64,000 nucleotides of DNA. Origin: a virus. How positions within the stretch are numbered: the first letter of the stretch is position 1; every line of letters starts with the position of its first letter. The position numbers were made by a program, and so were the translations under genes. Below, piece after piece: positions 42,227 through 49,512 of this stretch. The stretch spans positions 245,178 to 309,177 of the IMG/VR virus record IMGVR_UViG_3300033995_001164. One strand, 5' to 3'. The notes beneath the pieces were generated by a model. It ran no database searches and was not told where the DNA came from. It saw nothing but the letters and a program-made list of their open reading frames with translations.

Positions 42227-42538
42227 TTATGAGAAACGCTCAATTCTAAATCGAATAACTTTTTGATTATATTTTTCATTAAACCATTTCATCACAAGAC
42301 CACTAATTATTCCTTCTTTTTCTATTCCAAATAAATCTATCATAGAATTAAAAAGTTTCTCAGTCATAATTAGATTCTCCGAATTTGGGCTGACAGAAAA
42401 AATAACGGTTATGTCGTCTTCAGATGGGACATATAATCTATATCCACCCATAACCGCACTTACCAAATTACCGTAATTATCACTCAACCAATTTTCAATT
42501 ATTGAGGTTAATCTACTTTCAGTTATAATGTATCTCAT
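42227..42538 (-). CDS. MRYIITES-family protein
   Basis: 103 residues. Leader MRYIITESRLTSIIENWLSD, core YGNLVSAVMGGYRLYVP, end LVMKWFNEKYNQKVIRFRI. Coupled by overlap to 42535. Confidence 0.75.
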   Translation of the reverse strand: MRYIITESRLTSIIENWLSDNYGNLVSAVMGGYRLYVPSEDDITVIFSVSPNSENLIMTEKLFNSMIDLFGIEKEGIISGLVMKWFNEKYNQKVIRFRIERFS

Positions 42539-42861
42539 GATTCACAAGGTAATGGACTTACATAATGTCCAACAAACATATAAATTCCCAAATAATTGTT
42601 TATTTTTTCTTTAAGTTCCTTTGCATATTTACGAATTTTAGCGTTTTTTAAATCTTTTTCAATAGGGTTTTTAGTATACCAATCCTTATCGATAATTAAA
42701 TAACAATGAAAATTGTTATCTTCCTCGTCATATCCAACATCTAACTCACAAATACCTTCCATATCCATGGAATTATAGAATTTTCGCACCATTCTGATAA
42801 TGGAACCGGGGTTATTTGTCTGAATTGTGGAGAATTGAGACTCTGTTATAATATATTCCAT
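42535..42861 (-). CDS. MEYIITES-leader protein
   Basis: 108 residues. Leader MEYIITESQFSTIQTNNPGS; the body is only loosely like the family (helix pair, NNFHCYLIIDKDWYTK strand). Overlaps 42227 gene by 4 bases. Confidence 0.7.
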   Translation of the reverse strand: MEYIITESQFSTIQTNNPGSIIRMVRKFYNSMDMEGICELDVGYDEEDNNFHCYLIIDKDWYTKNPIEKDLKNAKIRKYAKELKEKINNYLGIYMFVGHYVSPLPCES

Positions 42862-42863
42862 AA

Positions 42864-43184
42864 TTATTTATTTTTTAATGAATTATAAATTGGTGACCTC
42901 AATATGACTGTTGAATCAAATTTATCCGCGGCATATTCTTTACATATGTTTGCAAACTCTGAAGTAGTGAATCCTAACATATTCAATGCAGTATAAAAAT
43001 CCTTATTATTAAAATTTAATATTTGAGTAGAAGTATCGAATTTAAATGCGACATTACCATCCTCATTTTTATATTCAAATAAAACATTTGGTGACTCCAT
43101 GGTTACCGGTCTACGCATGTGTTTTTTATAATCGGAATATATCATATCAAAATATTTAAATACCAATCGTTTCTTTTTATTCAT
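42864..43184 (-). CDS. LVFKYFD-type protein
   Basis: 106 residues. KRLVFKYFDMIYSDYKKH pairs with KNLVFKYFDTFCY of the 43218 gene, marking two paralogues; NFNNKDFYTALNMLGFTTSEF follows. GTATTTATCATT box upstream. Confidence 0.65.
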   Translation of the reverse strand: MNKKKRLVFKYFDMIYSDYKKHMRRPVTMESPNVLFEYKNEDGNVAFKFDTSTQILNFNNKDFYTALNMLGFTTSEFANICKEYAADKFDSTVILRSPIYNSLKNK

Positions 43185-43217
43185 AATGATAAATACTTAA
43201 AAGGTTAAAAAGAGTAA

Positions 43218-43478
43218 TTATAAAACCATCGAAACCGGTAATTGATACCGGTGTTCAAACCACTCACCCAAAAGTTCTCTAAATTCAGTTCTACCAACAC
43301 TAAACATCGAATAGATGTTATGTTGTAGTAATTCGTTATAAAAAATCTGATTACACTCTGTTGAATACCCGAAAGCGTCCGAAAGGTTATCGGGTTTAAG
43401 CCAATTTTTGTGTTCTACATCCTCACACAGTTCCCCGTAACAAAAAGTATCAAAATATTTAAATACCAAATTTTTCAT
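43218..43478 (-). CDS. LVFKYFD-type small-family protein
   Basis: 86 residues ending in LLGEWFEHRYQLPVSMVL, the family C-terminal motif. Host-type promoter upstream, unlike its paralogue. Confidence 0.65.
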   Translation of the reverse strand: MKNLVFKYFDTFCYGELCEDVEHKNWLKPDNLSDAFGYSTECNQIFYNELLQHNIYSMFSVGRTEFRELLGEWFEHRYQLPVSMVL

Positions 43479-43482
43479 CCAA

Positions 43483-43490
43483 CAAAGATA
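43483..43490 (-). promoter_or_regulatory. Host-type promoter, TATCTTTG
   Basis: Four bases before the ATG at 43478. Confidence 0.6.
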
Positions 43491-43497
43491 ATAAAAA

Positions 43498-43521
43498 AAC
43501 CCTACCGATTAGAGTAGGGTT
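43498..43521 (-). terminator. Terminator of the 43531 gene
   Basis: AACCCTAC / GTAGGGTT stem, T run on minus strand. Confidence 0.85.
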
Positions 43522-43530
43522 GTTATTTTA

Positions 43531-43812
43531 TTAAGTTAATATAGTAAAAATTAAAGAAACCAATAAACCCGAAAGAAATCCAACTAATACCCCAACAAAA
43601 AAACCATAATTTTTAGTCGGTTCCGGTATAATCTCAATAGTTTTTGGTTTATTATATTTCTTTCGATAGTAAGGTTTTTTCTTTTTAACCGGTTTAGGTT
43701 CAACATTTTCTTGTAATTTTACTCTTTGTTCAGGAAACACAGTTGGTATATCCCTTTTTTCTTTATCGAAGAGCTCATCTTCGATGTGTTTGCTTAATTT
43801 TCTTGTCATCAT
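43531..43812 (-). CDS. Basic protein with C-terminal membrane anchor
   Basis: 93 residues. Lys/Tyr/Pro-rich middle (KPVKKKKPYYRKKYNKPK) and one hydrophobic helix at about 70-92 (FFVGVLVGFLSGLLVSLIF). Tail-anchored topology. Unknown function. Confidence 0.65.
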   Translation of the reverse strand: MMTRKLSKHIEDELFDKEKRDIPTVFPEQRVKLQENVEPKPVKKKKPYYRKKYNKPKTIEIIPEPTKNYGFFVGVLVGFLSGLLVSLIFTILT

Positions 43813-43828
43813 TTATTTTAATTTCTTT

Positions 43829-44014
43829 TTATTTTTCACATTTACACACACCATCACCACCTTTATCGGGGTCACATACACATTCCTGTTTTGGGGTTCC
43901 AGTTTTTAAAGTGTAATCGGGGAATAATGACATTATTGATTTAATCTCATCAACTTTACCCGCACTATCAAAAATTGTAATAGTTTTTTCTTCTTTATTA
44001 ATTTTATATTCCAT
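43829..44014 (-). CDS. Small Cys-rich-tail protein
   Basis: 61 residues. Beta N-terminus (MEYKINKEEKTITIFDSAGK) and a C-terminal ECVCDPDKGGDGVCKCEK with four cysteines, a likely metal site. Confidence 0.6.
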   Translation of the reverse strand: MEYKINKEEKTITIFDSAGKVDEIKSIMSLFPDYTLKTGTPKQECVCDPDKGGDGVCKCEK

Positions 44015-44030
44015 AATATTTTTTTTTTAT

Positions 44031-44321
44031 TTAACCAATAATGAATAGTCTATTAAATTCTTTATCGTGTATTGACATGTAATATTTTATAAAGTCTTTT
44101 AATGTTTCTTCATTTAAACCAAATAGTGAAACAAGATAATCTATCATTATTGAACTAACTCGTAGTTCACCATTAGGAATTAATCTCATTCTTGCGGCAT
44201 ATCCATCATACCAGACCCAATGATTATCATTGGTATATTCAATACTGTATTTGTCATCCAAGAGATTTGAAATTATCTTAAATAATCTTTCTTGTTGGGT
44301 TTCTGTTATTATTATCTTCAT
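44031..44321 (-). CDS. MKIIITET-family protein
   Basis: 96 residues. Leader MKIIITETQQERLFKIISN, core WVWYDGYAARMRLIPNGELR, weak C-terminal motif (DFIKYYMSIHDKEFNRL). GAATATTTATTG box before the ATG. Confidence 0.7.
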   Translation of the reverse strand: MKIIITETQQERLFKIISNLLDDKYSIEYTNDNHWVWYDGYAARMRLIPNGELRVSSIMIDYLVSLFGLNEETLKDFIKYYMSIHDKEFNRLFIIG

Positions 44322-44361
44322 TCCAATAAATATTCATGAATCGGAGTTTCCTTAGGTAGGT

Positions 44362-45315
44362 CTAATTAATTTTAACACCCTTCTCAAGTGTTTCCTCAAG
44401 ATAATCTATAAAAGCTTTTGTTCTATCTTCTTTACCGTGATAATAATTACCATAACCTATTAGTTCTCCACTTTGGTCTGGTAATGGTTTTATTTCTTTT
44501 ACACCATTCTCAATTATATCACCAATCCAATCAACAACGACCTCATTCAATTTTTTTGTTTTTTTAACTCCATTTTTAATCACACCATCAATTCTTCCTT
44601 TGTGTTGATATACATCATAGTAAGTTTCATTAACACCCTTGTCAATCACCTTATCAATTATGTCTTCTCCCACATATTGTCGTGGGTTAGAACTTTTAAC
44701 ACCATTTTCAAGTGCATCATCAATGTCTCCGGTATATTCACGAGATTCTAATTTTGAAGTCATTTTCACTCCATCTTGTATGACAATTTCAATAACACAA
44801 GAACCATCCATTTGTAATGATTTGTTGGTTAGTTTCACCCCTTTAGTTTTCTTCACACCATCTTGTATGATGTCATCAACCTCACCTTCAGTAATGTTCA
44901 TTTCCAAACAGGTTTCTTTTACTCCGCCTTTAATAACATTTTCAACCCAACTTGTATTATCTTCCGGGTTCCAACAAGTTTCTTTAATCCCATTCTCAAA
45001 AACCTCCATCAGATTATATGATGGTGTTTGAGATGGTGACGCGGTATTCTTAGAACCATTCATTACATTATCTTCTACCCATTTTGTGATGAGGTGTTGG
45101 TTTTGAACAACCTCCAATGAGGCATACCCAAAAAGATTTTTAAAGAAATTAAAATTATACCACAGGGTTTTACTTTCAGTTAATTCTATCACCCATTGTT
45201 TGGACTCCGTAAAGATTAACCAAGTGGAACCATTATGATTATATGTGTCAACACCTTGGACAGAAGAATTAATTAAGGTGTTTATTATTTTTCCCATAAT
45301 CTTTTTATTAGACAT
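44362..45315 (-). CDS. Repeat protein, diverged 22-residue units
   Basis: 317 residues from MSNKKIMGKIINTLINSS (box ATATATTTAAAAATA before it). The N-terminal 90 residues share SxxWxI, WVIEL, LWYNFNFFKNLF and LITKWVE with the array genes at 62683-64000. Then about eight diverged units follow the pattern (I/V)(E/D)xx(I/L)xxGVKxT, mostly 22 residues apart. Here the DNA of the units has diverged while the protein pattern is kept, which argues that the repeats are translated and selected as protein. Confidence 0.75.
   Translation of the reverse strand: MSNKKIMGKIINTLINSSVQGVDTYNHNGSTWLIFTESKQWVIELTESKTLWYNFNFFKNLFGYASLEVVQNQHLITKWVEDNVMNGSKNTASPSQTPSYNLMEVFENGIKETCWNPEDNTSWVENVIKGGVKETCLEMNITEGEVDDIIQDGVKKTKGVKLTNKSLQMDGSCVIEIVIQDGVKMTSKLESREYTGDIDDALENGVKSSNPRQYVGEDIIDKVIDKGVNETYYDVYQHKGRIDGVIKNGVKKTKKLNEVVVDWIGDIIENGVKEIKPLPDQSGELIGYGNYYHGKEDRTKAFIDYLEETLEKGVKIN
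44365..45084 (-). repeat. Diverged 66-base coding repeats
   Basis: Units such as ENVIKGGVKETC, VIDKGVNETYYD, VIKNGVKKTKKL and DIIENGVKEIKP recur at 22-residue spacing (some at 23, 29 and 42). The DNA is not conserved enough to look like CRISPR. Confidence 0.65.
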
Positions 45316-45589
45316 TATTTTTAAATATATTTGGTTGAATCTCAGCATCTTCAAAAGATTCTGTGGATACAAACTCACTTTTCAAATAATTAATTACATG
45401 TTCCATCATCTCGTAATCTTTAAAATCTCCGTTTTTATGTCCAGCCTTCATTAATAAAGACATACCCGCAGCCAACATCATTGTTGATTCCTTAACAGAT
45501 AATGCCTCTTGGTCTTTTGGGAATCCAATGTCAAAGTAGTTTCTATCGTTTTCACGTCTCCACGTTACACCAATTGTTAATCCATCCAT
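45308..45589 (-). CDS. Hypothetical protein
   Basis: 93 residues, MDGLTIGVTWRRENDRNYFD ... MLAAGMSLLMKAG. Host-type promoter. Overlaps the repeat-protein start by 8 bases. Confidence 0.65.
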   Translation of the reverse strand: MDGLTIGVTWRRENDRNYFDIGFPKDQEALSVKESTMMLAAGMSLLMKAGHKNGDFKDYEMMEHVINYLKSEFVSTESFEDAEIQPNIFKNNV

Positions 45590-45608
45590 TTGTTTCTTTT
45601 TTATTTGA

Positions 45609-45616
45609 CAAAGATA
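45609..45616 (-). promoter_or_regulatory. Host-type promoter, TATCTTTG
   Basis: Lies 20 bases before the ATG at 45589. Confidence 0.55.
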
Positions 45617-45622
45617 CGAATA

Positions 45623-45766
45623 TTATTTTATATTTCCAAAAAAGTATGAGCAATAAAAAACCCACTGATTTGTGATAGGATTAATAATCCAATAAGATTC
45701 TTTGTATTCATAGCACACAAATCCCTCAATGGAATTATTTAGAACTTTATTAATTAACTTTTTCAA
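45623..45766 (-). pseudogene. Truncated copy of the repeat-gene N-terminal domain
   Basis: About 47 codons: KKLINKVLNNSIEGFVCYEY, ESYWIINPITNQWVFYCSYF, then stop. It matches the first half of the 44362-45315 and 62683-type proteins (KIINTLINSSVQG, STWLIF) and ends before the WVE repeat would begin. Only a TTG start exists, overlapping the upstream gene. Probably a fragment. Confidence 0.5.
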
Positions 45767-46127
45767 ACAGTTCAAAGAATTTATCCTTATTGTTTTTTTC
45801 AGGGGGGAATATAAATGACTGAACATGGAATGATACAAATCCCATCTCACTACCGTAAGTCATTTTAAAATAATCATTAATCTCCGTACTATATTCATGT
45901 TTACTTTTCTTCATTCCATTGTGGTTATCAAAATGGATGTCAACTCCAACCAAATATTTATATATCGGGGAGAAGTTTATTGGGTCATATATAATTTGTT
46001 CCCTATATCCTGTGGAAACAACATCAATAATCTCGGGGCACATCTTCAGTATGACAACCTTTAATGTATCGGGGACTTCAATTTTCTTATCGTTCGGGGA
46101 TGGAAATAAAGTATCTTCATTTTTCAT
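45750..46127 (-). CDS. Hypothetical protein
   Basis: 125 residues, VVILKMCPEIIDVVSTGYRE ... YKYLVGVDIHFDNHNG. Layout similar to the 52525 protein (LxxxYPxIxDV... then long strand). Host-type promoter. Confidence 0.65.
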   Translation of the reverse strand: MKNEDTLFPSPNDKKIEVPDTLKVVILKMCPEIIDVVSTGYREQIIYDPINFSPIYKYLVGVDIHFDNHNGMKKSKHEYSTEINDYFKMTYGSEMGFVSFHVQSFIFPPEKNNKDKFFELFEKVN

Positions 46128-46141
46128 ATACTACTTTTTTA

Positions 46142-46149
46142 CAAAGATA
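46142..46149 (-). promoter_or_regulatory. Host-type promoter, TATCTTTG
   Basis: Fifteen bases before the ATG at 46127. Confidence 0.55.
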
Positions 46150-46176
46150 TAACAAAGATTCCACATAACCAAAAAA

Positions 46177-46241
46177 AGGGTTGGGATTCCATCGAACGAA
46201 GTGAGTGACCGGACGAAGTGAGTGACCGGACGAAGTGAGAC
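46177..46241 (-). repeat. Terminator element copy 1, with 17-base tandem repeats
   Basis: Contains the shared core GGGATTCCATCGAACGAAGT plus the 17-base unit ACGAAGTGAGTGACCGG at 46196-46212 and 46213-46229 and a partial third. On the minus strand the hairpin is followed by T7. Lies just after the cupin-like gene. Confidence 0.65.
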
Positions 46242-46648
46242 TACTCCCGCCCCCACCCATAATGAACCACCTCCCCATCAATATATTCCTTCCAAGTTTT
46301 ATTCCATGGACCGGAAAACAATACGGTCATACATCCGTTACTATTAGAAATCCGGTGATATGAATCCCGGGGAAAATAAACCAAGACTTTCTCCCTACGA
46401 ACAATACGATATTCTCCACTAACCTCATCATCCAAGATTTGTTCATCATACTCACCAAACAGTTTCACAGACCACGCATTAAAAGCGTGGGTATGAAACC
46501 GGTCCTGACTACCAAGAGATTTATGAAAATAAAAAAAGATGATGGAGAATAACCACTTACACTCAAAGACCACGAATTGACTAACGACCTGTTCCCCGAA
46601 CTCGAACTTATTGTATTTTAGAAATGAAATTGTTTTTGTTTTTACCAT
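46241..46648 (-). CDS. Cupin-like protein
   Basis: 135 residues. DRFHTHAFNAWSVKLFGEYD holds the HxH...E cluster of cupins, and VYFPRDSYHRIS the second histidine motif; LFSGPWNKTWKEY is typical of phage cupins of this kind. Metal-binding beta barrel, substrate unknown. Located between the array and terminator copy 1. Confidence 0.7.
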   Translation of the reverse strand: MVKTKTISFLKYNKFEFGEQVVSQFVVFECKWLFSIIFFYFHKSLGSQDRFHTHAFNAWSVKLFGEYDEQILDDEVSGEYRIVRREKVLVYFPRDSYHRISNSNGCMTVLFSGPWNKTWKEYIDGEVVHYGWGRE

Positions 46649-46708
46649 AATGAATATACCTTATGGAATAAAAGTATAATTCTAATTTATGGTTATGTCA
46701 AATAAAAA

Positions 46709-46737
46709 ACCCCAAATCTAATTAAAGAAATGGGGTA
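46709..46737. terminator. Hairpin between cupin gene and array
   Basis: ACCCCA / TGGGGT stem with a 16-base loop and A-rich flank. Confidence 0.5.
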
Positions 46738-46760
46738 TGTTTAAAAACATATTGGTAACA

Positions 46761-47058
46761 TTTTTTTTTTGTGTTTAAATTGTAATGATTCCCAACTTGC
46801 TCCCCTGTTAGAGTTAAAATGTTATGTTGTGACTATCTTTCAAATTGTGATGATTCCCAACTTTGAATTTCGTTGAGGCTAACTTACAGCGGTTGCGACT
46901 ACCTTTCAAATTGTGATGATTCCCAACTCAAAATGTTATTCAATTGGGGATTTTATGTTGTAACTACCTTTCAAATTGTGATGATTCCCAACCCTATTAA
47001 CGAGGTTTATATCGGTGTCCTCGTTGTGACTACCTTTAAAATCGAGACACATCCCAAT
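46761..47058 (-). CRISPR. CRISPR-like array A: 5 repeats of 36 bases, 4 spacers of 29-30 bases
   Basis: Minus strand. Full repeats at 46957-46992, 46892-46927 and 46826-46861 (start GTTGGGAATCATCACAATTT, end GGTAGTCACAAC, with 1-base changes); degenerate end copies at 47023-47058 (5' part decayed) and 46761-46796 (3' part decayed). Spacers 30, 29, 30 and 29 bases, all different. No gene covers it. A host-type promoter at 47262-47269 points into it through about 200 bases of leader. From memory the 3' half resembles type VI-B (Cas13b) repeats, which are also 36 bases with 30-base spacers and this orientation. No cas gene is adjacent except TnpB. Confidence 0.8.
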
Positions 47059-47255
47059 AATGGCTTTTCAAATGAAATTGTGATAGTCTATCCGTTCTCG
47101 GATAATGAGGTTTTGAGACCCCTAGCCGCCTAACCGTTCCGGCAATCACACGTTGACCGTGTTCTTTTACCCGGGTTATATCTGCATACAGTGTTTTAAC
47201 CTTTTAACGTGTTACACACACGCGAGTTACCAATATGTTTAAGAACTTTTTTATT
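47059..47255 (-). ncRNA. Predicted leader transcript between tnpB and array A
   Basis: About 197 noncoding bases between the promoter at 47262-47269 and the first repeat. It holds a diverged repeat-like stretch (CTATCACAATTTCATTTG, about 47067-47084 on the minus strand) and GC-rich pairing potential near 47110-47160. Could be an array leader, a tracr-like RNA or the 3' omega RNA of TnpB. Confidence 0.45.
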
Positions 47256-47261
47256 ATGATA

Positions 47262-47269
47262 CAAAGATA
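47262..47269 (-). promoter_or_regulatory. Host-type promoter pointing into array A
   Basis: TATCTTTG on the minus strand, six bases past the tnpB stop codon; no gene starts downstream, so it must serve the leader and array. Confidence 0.6.
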
Positions 47270-47274
47270 AGTAA

Positions 47275-48477
47275 TTATTCTCTAACTAACAAACTTTCTC
47301 TGATATTTTTTGCTGCGTTTATATCTCTATCGTGGTGTTCCTCACAAGACTTACAGGTCCATTCCCTTTGGGATAACTTTAACTCAGTATTTATATCCCC
47401 ACAGTTAGAACAAGTCTTACTTGTATTACGGGGGTCAATCCTATTAAATTCAATTCCTTTTGAATTACAAACACTTCCCAAATAATCGACAAATGAACGA
47501 ATCCCGATTCTTGCAGTGGATTTAGCCATATGTTTATTCTGTAACATAAATGACAAACGAATATCCTCAACTTGTATTTTAGAAAACTTACCTTTAGTTA
47601 AAACACCAACAACATATCTGTGATATTCTTTTCTAATATTATTTAATTCATTCTGTAATCTACCCTTCTTCTCAATTACTCTCCAATAATTTTTGGATTT
47701 AGGTTTACCCTTGTTTAATCTGTTCTTACGAGATATACTCTTTTGAATAATTGAAATCTTATCTTCCAATTTTTTAATCCTCTCAATTGGTACCTGATAT
47801 TTAAGTCCTTCGGATGTAATTGCCATATCTTTAATACCTACATCAATTCCCAATGATTTACCCGAACTATTAATCTTAACAATTTCAGTATCCTTTAAAT
47901 CCAATGTTAAAGATAAATACCAATTACCATCAGACTTCCTATGGATTGACATTAACTTTGGTGTAGACCCTTTGAATTGTTTATGAAACTTACATTTTAT
48001 AATTGGATTTATCCCAACTTTTTTAAGTAAAGTAGGAGCAAACCTAATTTCATTATTATCCCAATCCAAACTTAAACTTCCACGACTAATACTATTTGAA
48101 TTAGTCGTTAATTTCAATATATTCGTTTTTTTCTTATACGAAGGTTTTCTTGATTTTGGTTTTTTTCTGAAATTTTTAATTGATGTGACCAAAGATTCAG
48201 AAACATATTCCCTAAATATTGATGGAACATTATCAAACCAATTAATCGTTGAAAGATAATTAGAGAAAAGAGATTTACTCTTTAAGTTCGGAGCAGGAAA
48301 GTCCTTAAAATCTTTCCCATCAATAAATTCACTAACCAAAAGATTATATCCCCCTCTTAATTTATTACCAATATCAAATAACCATCTCTTTTGTTTATCA
48401 TCCGGGTATATCCTATACTCAACTGATACTCCAACATAAGATGGACCCTTTTTTCTTTCAACCAAAAAATGATTCAT
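47275..48477 (-). CDS. tnpB: TnpB-family RNA-guided nuclease (IS200/IS605 OrfB type)
   Basis: 400 residues from the ATG behind a TATATTTG promoter at 48497. RuvC-I Asp 212 in LGIDVGIKD, RuvC-II Glu 304 in IQVEDIRL, zinc finger Cys 356/359 and 375/378 (CSNCG, CKSC), RuvC-III Asp 385 in DRDINAAKN: all catalytic residues present. The family makes a guide RNA from the 3' side of its gene and cuts matching DNA; Cas12 nucleases descend from it. No tnpA is nearby. A CRISPR-like array follows at 197 bases on the same strand, which is unusual. An active RNA-guided nuclease is likely; whether it uses the array is open. Confidence 0.9.
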   Translation of the reverse strand: MNHFLVERKKGPSYVGVSVEYRIYPDDKQKRWLFDIGNKLRGGYNLLVSEFIDGKDFKDFPAPNLKSKSLFSNYLSTINWFDNVPSIFREYVSESLVTSIKNFRKKPKSRKPSYKKKTNILKLTTNSNSISRGSLSLDWDNNEIRFAPTLLKKVGINPIIKCKFHKQFKGSTPKLMSIHRKSDGNWYLSLTLDLKDTEIVKINSSGKSLGIDVGIKDMAITSEGLKYQVPIERIKKLEDKISIIQKSISRKNRLNKGKPKSKNYWRVIEKKGRLQNELNNIRKEYHRYVVGVLTKGKFSKIQVEDIRLSFMLQNKHMAKSTARIGIRSFVDYLGSVCNSKGIEFNRIDPRNTSKTCSNCGDINTELKLSQREWTCKSCEEHHDRDINAAKNIRESLLVRE

Positions 48478-48496
48478 ATATAATTTATTTAGAAAG

Positions 48497-48504
48497 CAAA
48501 TATA
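48497..48504 (-). promoter_or_regulatory. Host-type promoter of tnpB, TATATTTG
   Basis: Twenty bases before the ATG at 48477; it decides the start against a longer frame from 48606. Confidence 0.6.
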
Positions 48505-48540
48505 AAACAAAGAATTCAAATCACCAAATATATAATGAAA

Positions 48541-48590
48541 AAAAGGAATGGGATTCCCTCGAACGAAGTGAGAAACCGGACGAAGAGCAC
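48541..48590 (-). repeat. Terminator element copy 2
   Basis: GGGATTCC-CTCGAACGAAGTGAG core and CCGGACGAAG tail shared with copy 1; with it, brackets the cupin-array-tnpB block. T7 on the minus strand. Confidence 0.65.
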
Positions 48591-48598
48591 TATACGAA

Positions 48599-48877
48599 TT
48601 ACTCATCAGCAGGGATATTATTTAACCAATTATTAAAATATTGTGAAGTATCCACATGATTTAATCCAAATAGTTTTCTTATACTATTGTATAACTCAGA
48701 CTTCATAGATATTTTACTAACACTATGTGGTCTCGAACCAACCTTAACTCCATTCACAATATAATAATAACTAAACATCTTAAACGCCCTCTCAAAATGG
48801 TTACTCTCTTTCGATACCGATAAGGTGGGGTTATCACCAACAATAGAATTAAGATATTCATGAACCAATTTTTCCAT
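48599..48877 (-). CDS. Small-family-like protein
   Basis: 92 residues: MEKLVHEYLNSIVGDNPTLS, YYYIVNGVKVGSRPHSVSKI, LYNSIRKLFGLNHVDTSQYF, then FNNWLNNIPADE. The order helix-strand-strand-helix-FNNW agrees with the paralogue family. Confidence 0.65.
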   Translation of the reverse strand: MEKLVHEYLNSIVGDNPTLSVSKESNHFERAFKMFSYYYIVNGVKVGSRPHSVSKISMKSELYNSIRKLFGLNHVDTSQYFNNWLNNIPADE

Positions 48878-49053
48878 TATGTTGTTTCATTAATATCGGA
48901 CATCACATAACCTTCAGGTGGAAAATGAACCAAACATCTTCCACTCTCTTTATAACAAGTACAATCCAATTCATCATCAATCTCAAATGAAGCACTGCTC
49001 ACCTTATCTTCGTAATTTGTGAAGAAATCATTAAAGATTCCCGTAATGGTCAT
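48877..49053 (-). CDS. Small Cys-containing protein
   Basis: 58 residues from ATG (a GTG at 49065 is possible). DCTCYKESGRCLVHFPPEG has three cysteines and a His. No family recognised. Confidence 0.6.
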   Translation of the reverse strand: MTITGIFNDFFTNYEDKVSSASFEIDDELDCTCYKESGRCLVHFPPEGYVMSDINETT

Positions 49054-49070
49054 TTTCTTTTTCACCTTAC

Positions 49071-49394
49071 TTATTTTTTGAATAGTGAAACCCTTTGAGG
49101 GTCTATTGTTATCACAATGTTATTACTTGAATCCGCATACGAAGCAATGTCATCATCCAATAACATTTTATGGATATTATCATCATAATAAATCACCACA
49201 TCATTGTATGAGTAATGTGGGTAATGATTTTTGATTGGTTCCAATAGAACAACATCAGTACATTGACTAATGGCACCGTCCATAATGGATTTAATTAGTT
49301 CATAATAATATTGATTTCGGTTTTTCTTATACTCGTTCAATATATCAATTCGAGATAAGGGTTCAGTTGTTTTTGGTTTGGAGTTCCACATCAT
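49071..49394 (-). CDS. Hypothetical protein
   Basis: 107 residues, Tyr-rich (NQYYYELIKSIMDGAISQCT, HYPHYSYNDVVIYYDDNIHK). Unknown. Confidence 0.65.
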   Translation of the reverse strand: MMWNSKPKTTEPLSRIDILNEYKKNRNQYYYELIKSIMDGAISQCTDVVLLEPIKNHYPHYSYNDVVIYYDDNIHKMLLDDDIASYADSSNNIVITIDPQRVSLFKK

Positions 49395-49409
49395 TTTTTA
49401 CTATTTCTA

Positions 49410-49505
49410 TTAATTTTTTAAGACATTACATATTAAAGCTAACAATGGTAATGATAAGAGTAATAATGAAATTACTAACCCCCAATAATCTTTTATTTTT
49501 TGCAT
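49410..49505 (-). CDS. Single-helix membrane peptide
   Basis: 31 residues, MQKIKDYWGLVISLLLLSLP and ten more: one hydrophobic helix. Fits tightly between two genes, so probably real. Confidence 0.5.
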   Translation of the reverse strand: MQKIKDYWGLVISLLLLSLPLLALICNVLKN

Positions 49506-49512
49506 ATTTCTA

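Noticed and set aside
44639-45031. Rightward 130-codon frame
   Set aside because: Antisense shadow of the repeat protein; its regular pattern mirrors the repeats.
46873-47133. Rightward 86-codon frame across array A
   Set aside because: It runs antisense to the predicted transcript, through repeats with 29/30-base spacers, and its sequence has no gene-like features.
46761-48477. Naming TnpB a Cas12
   Set aside because: Length, lack of Cas1/Cas2 and typical TnpB motif spacing do not support it; adjacency alone is not enough.
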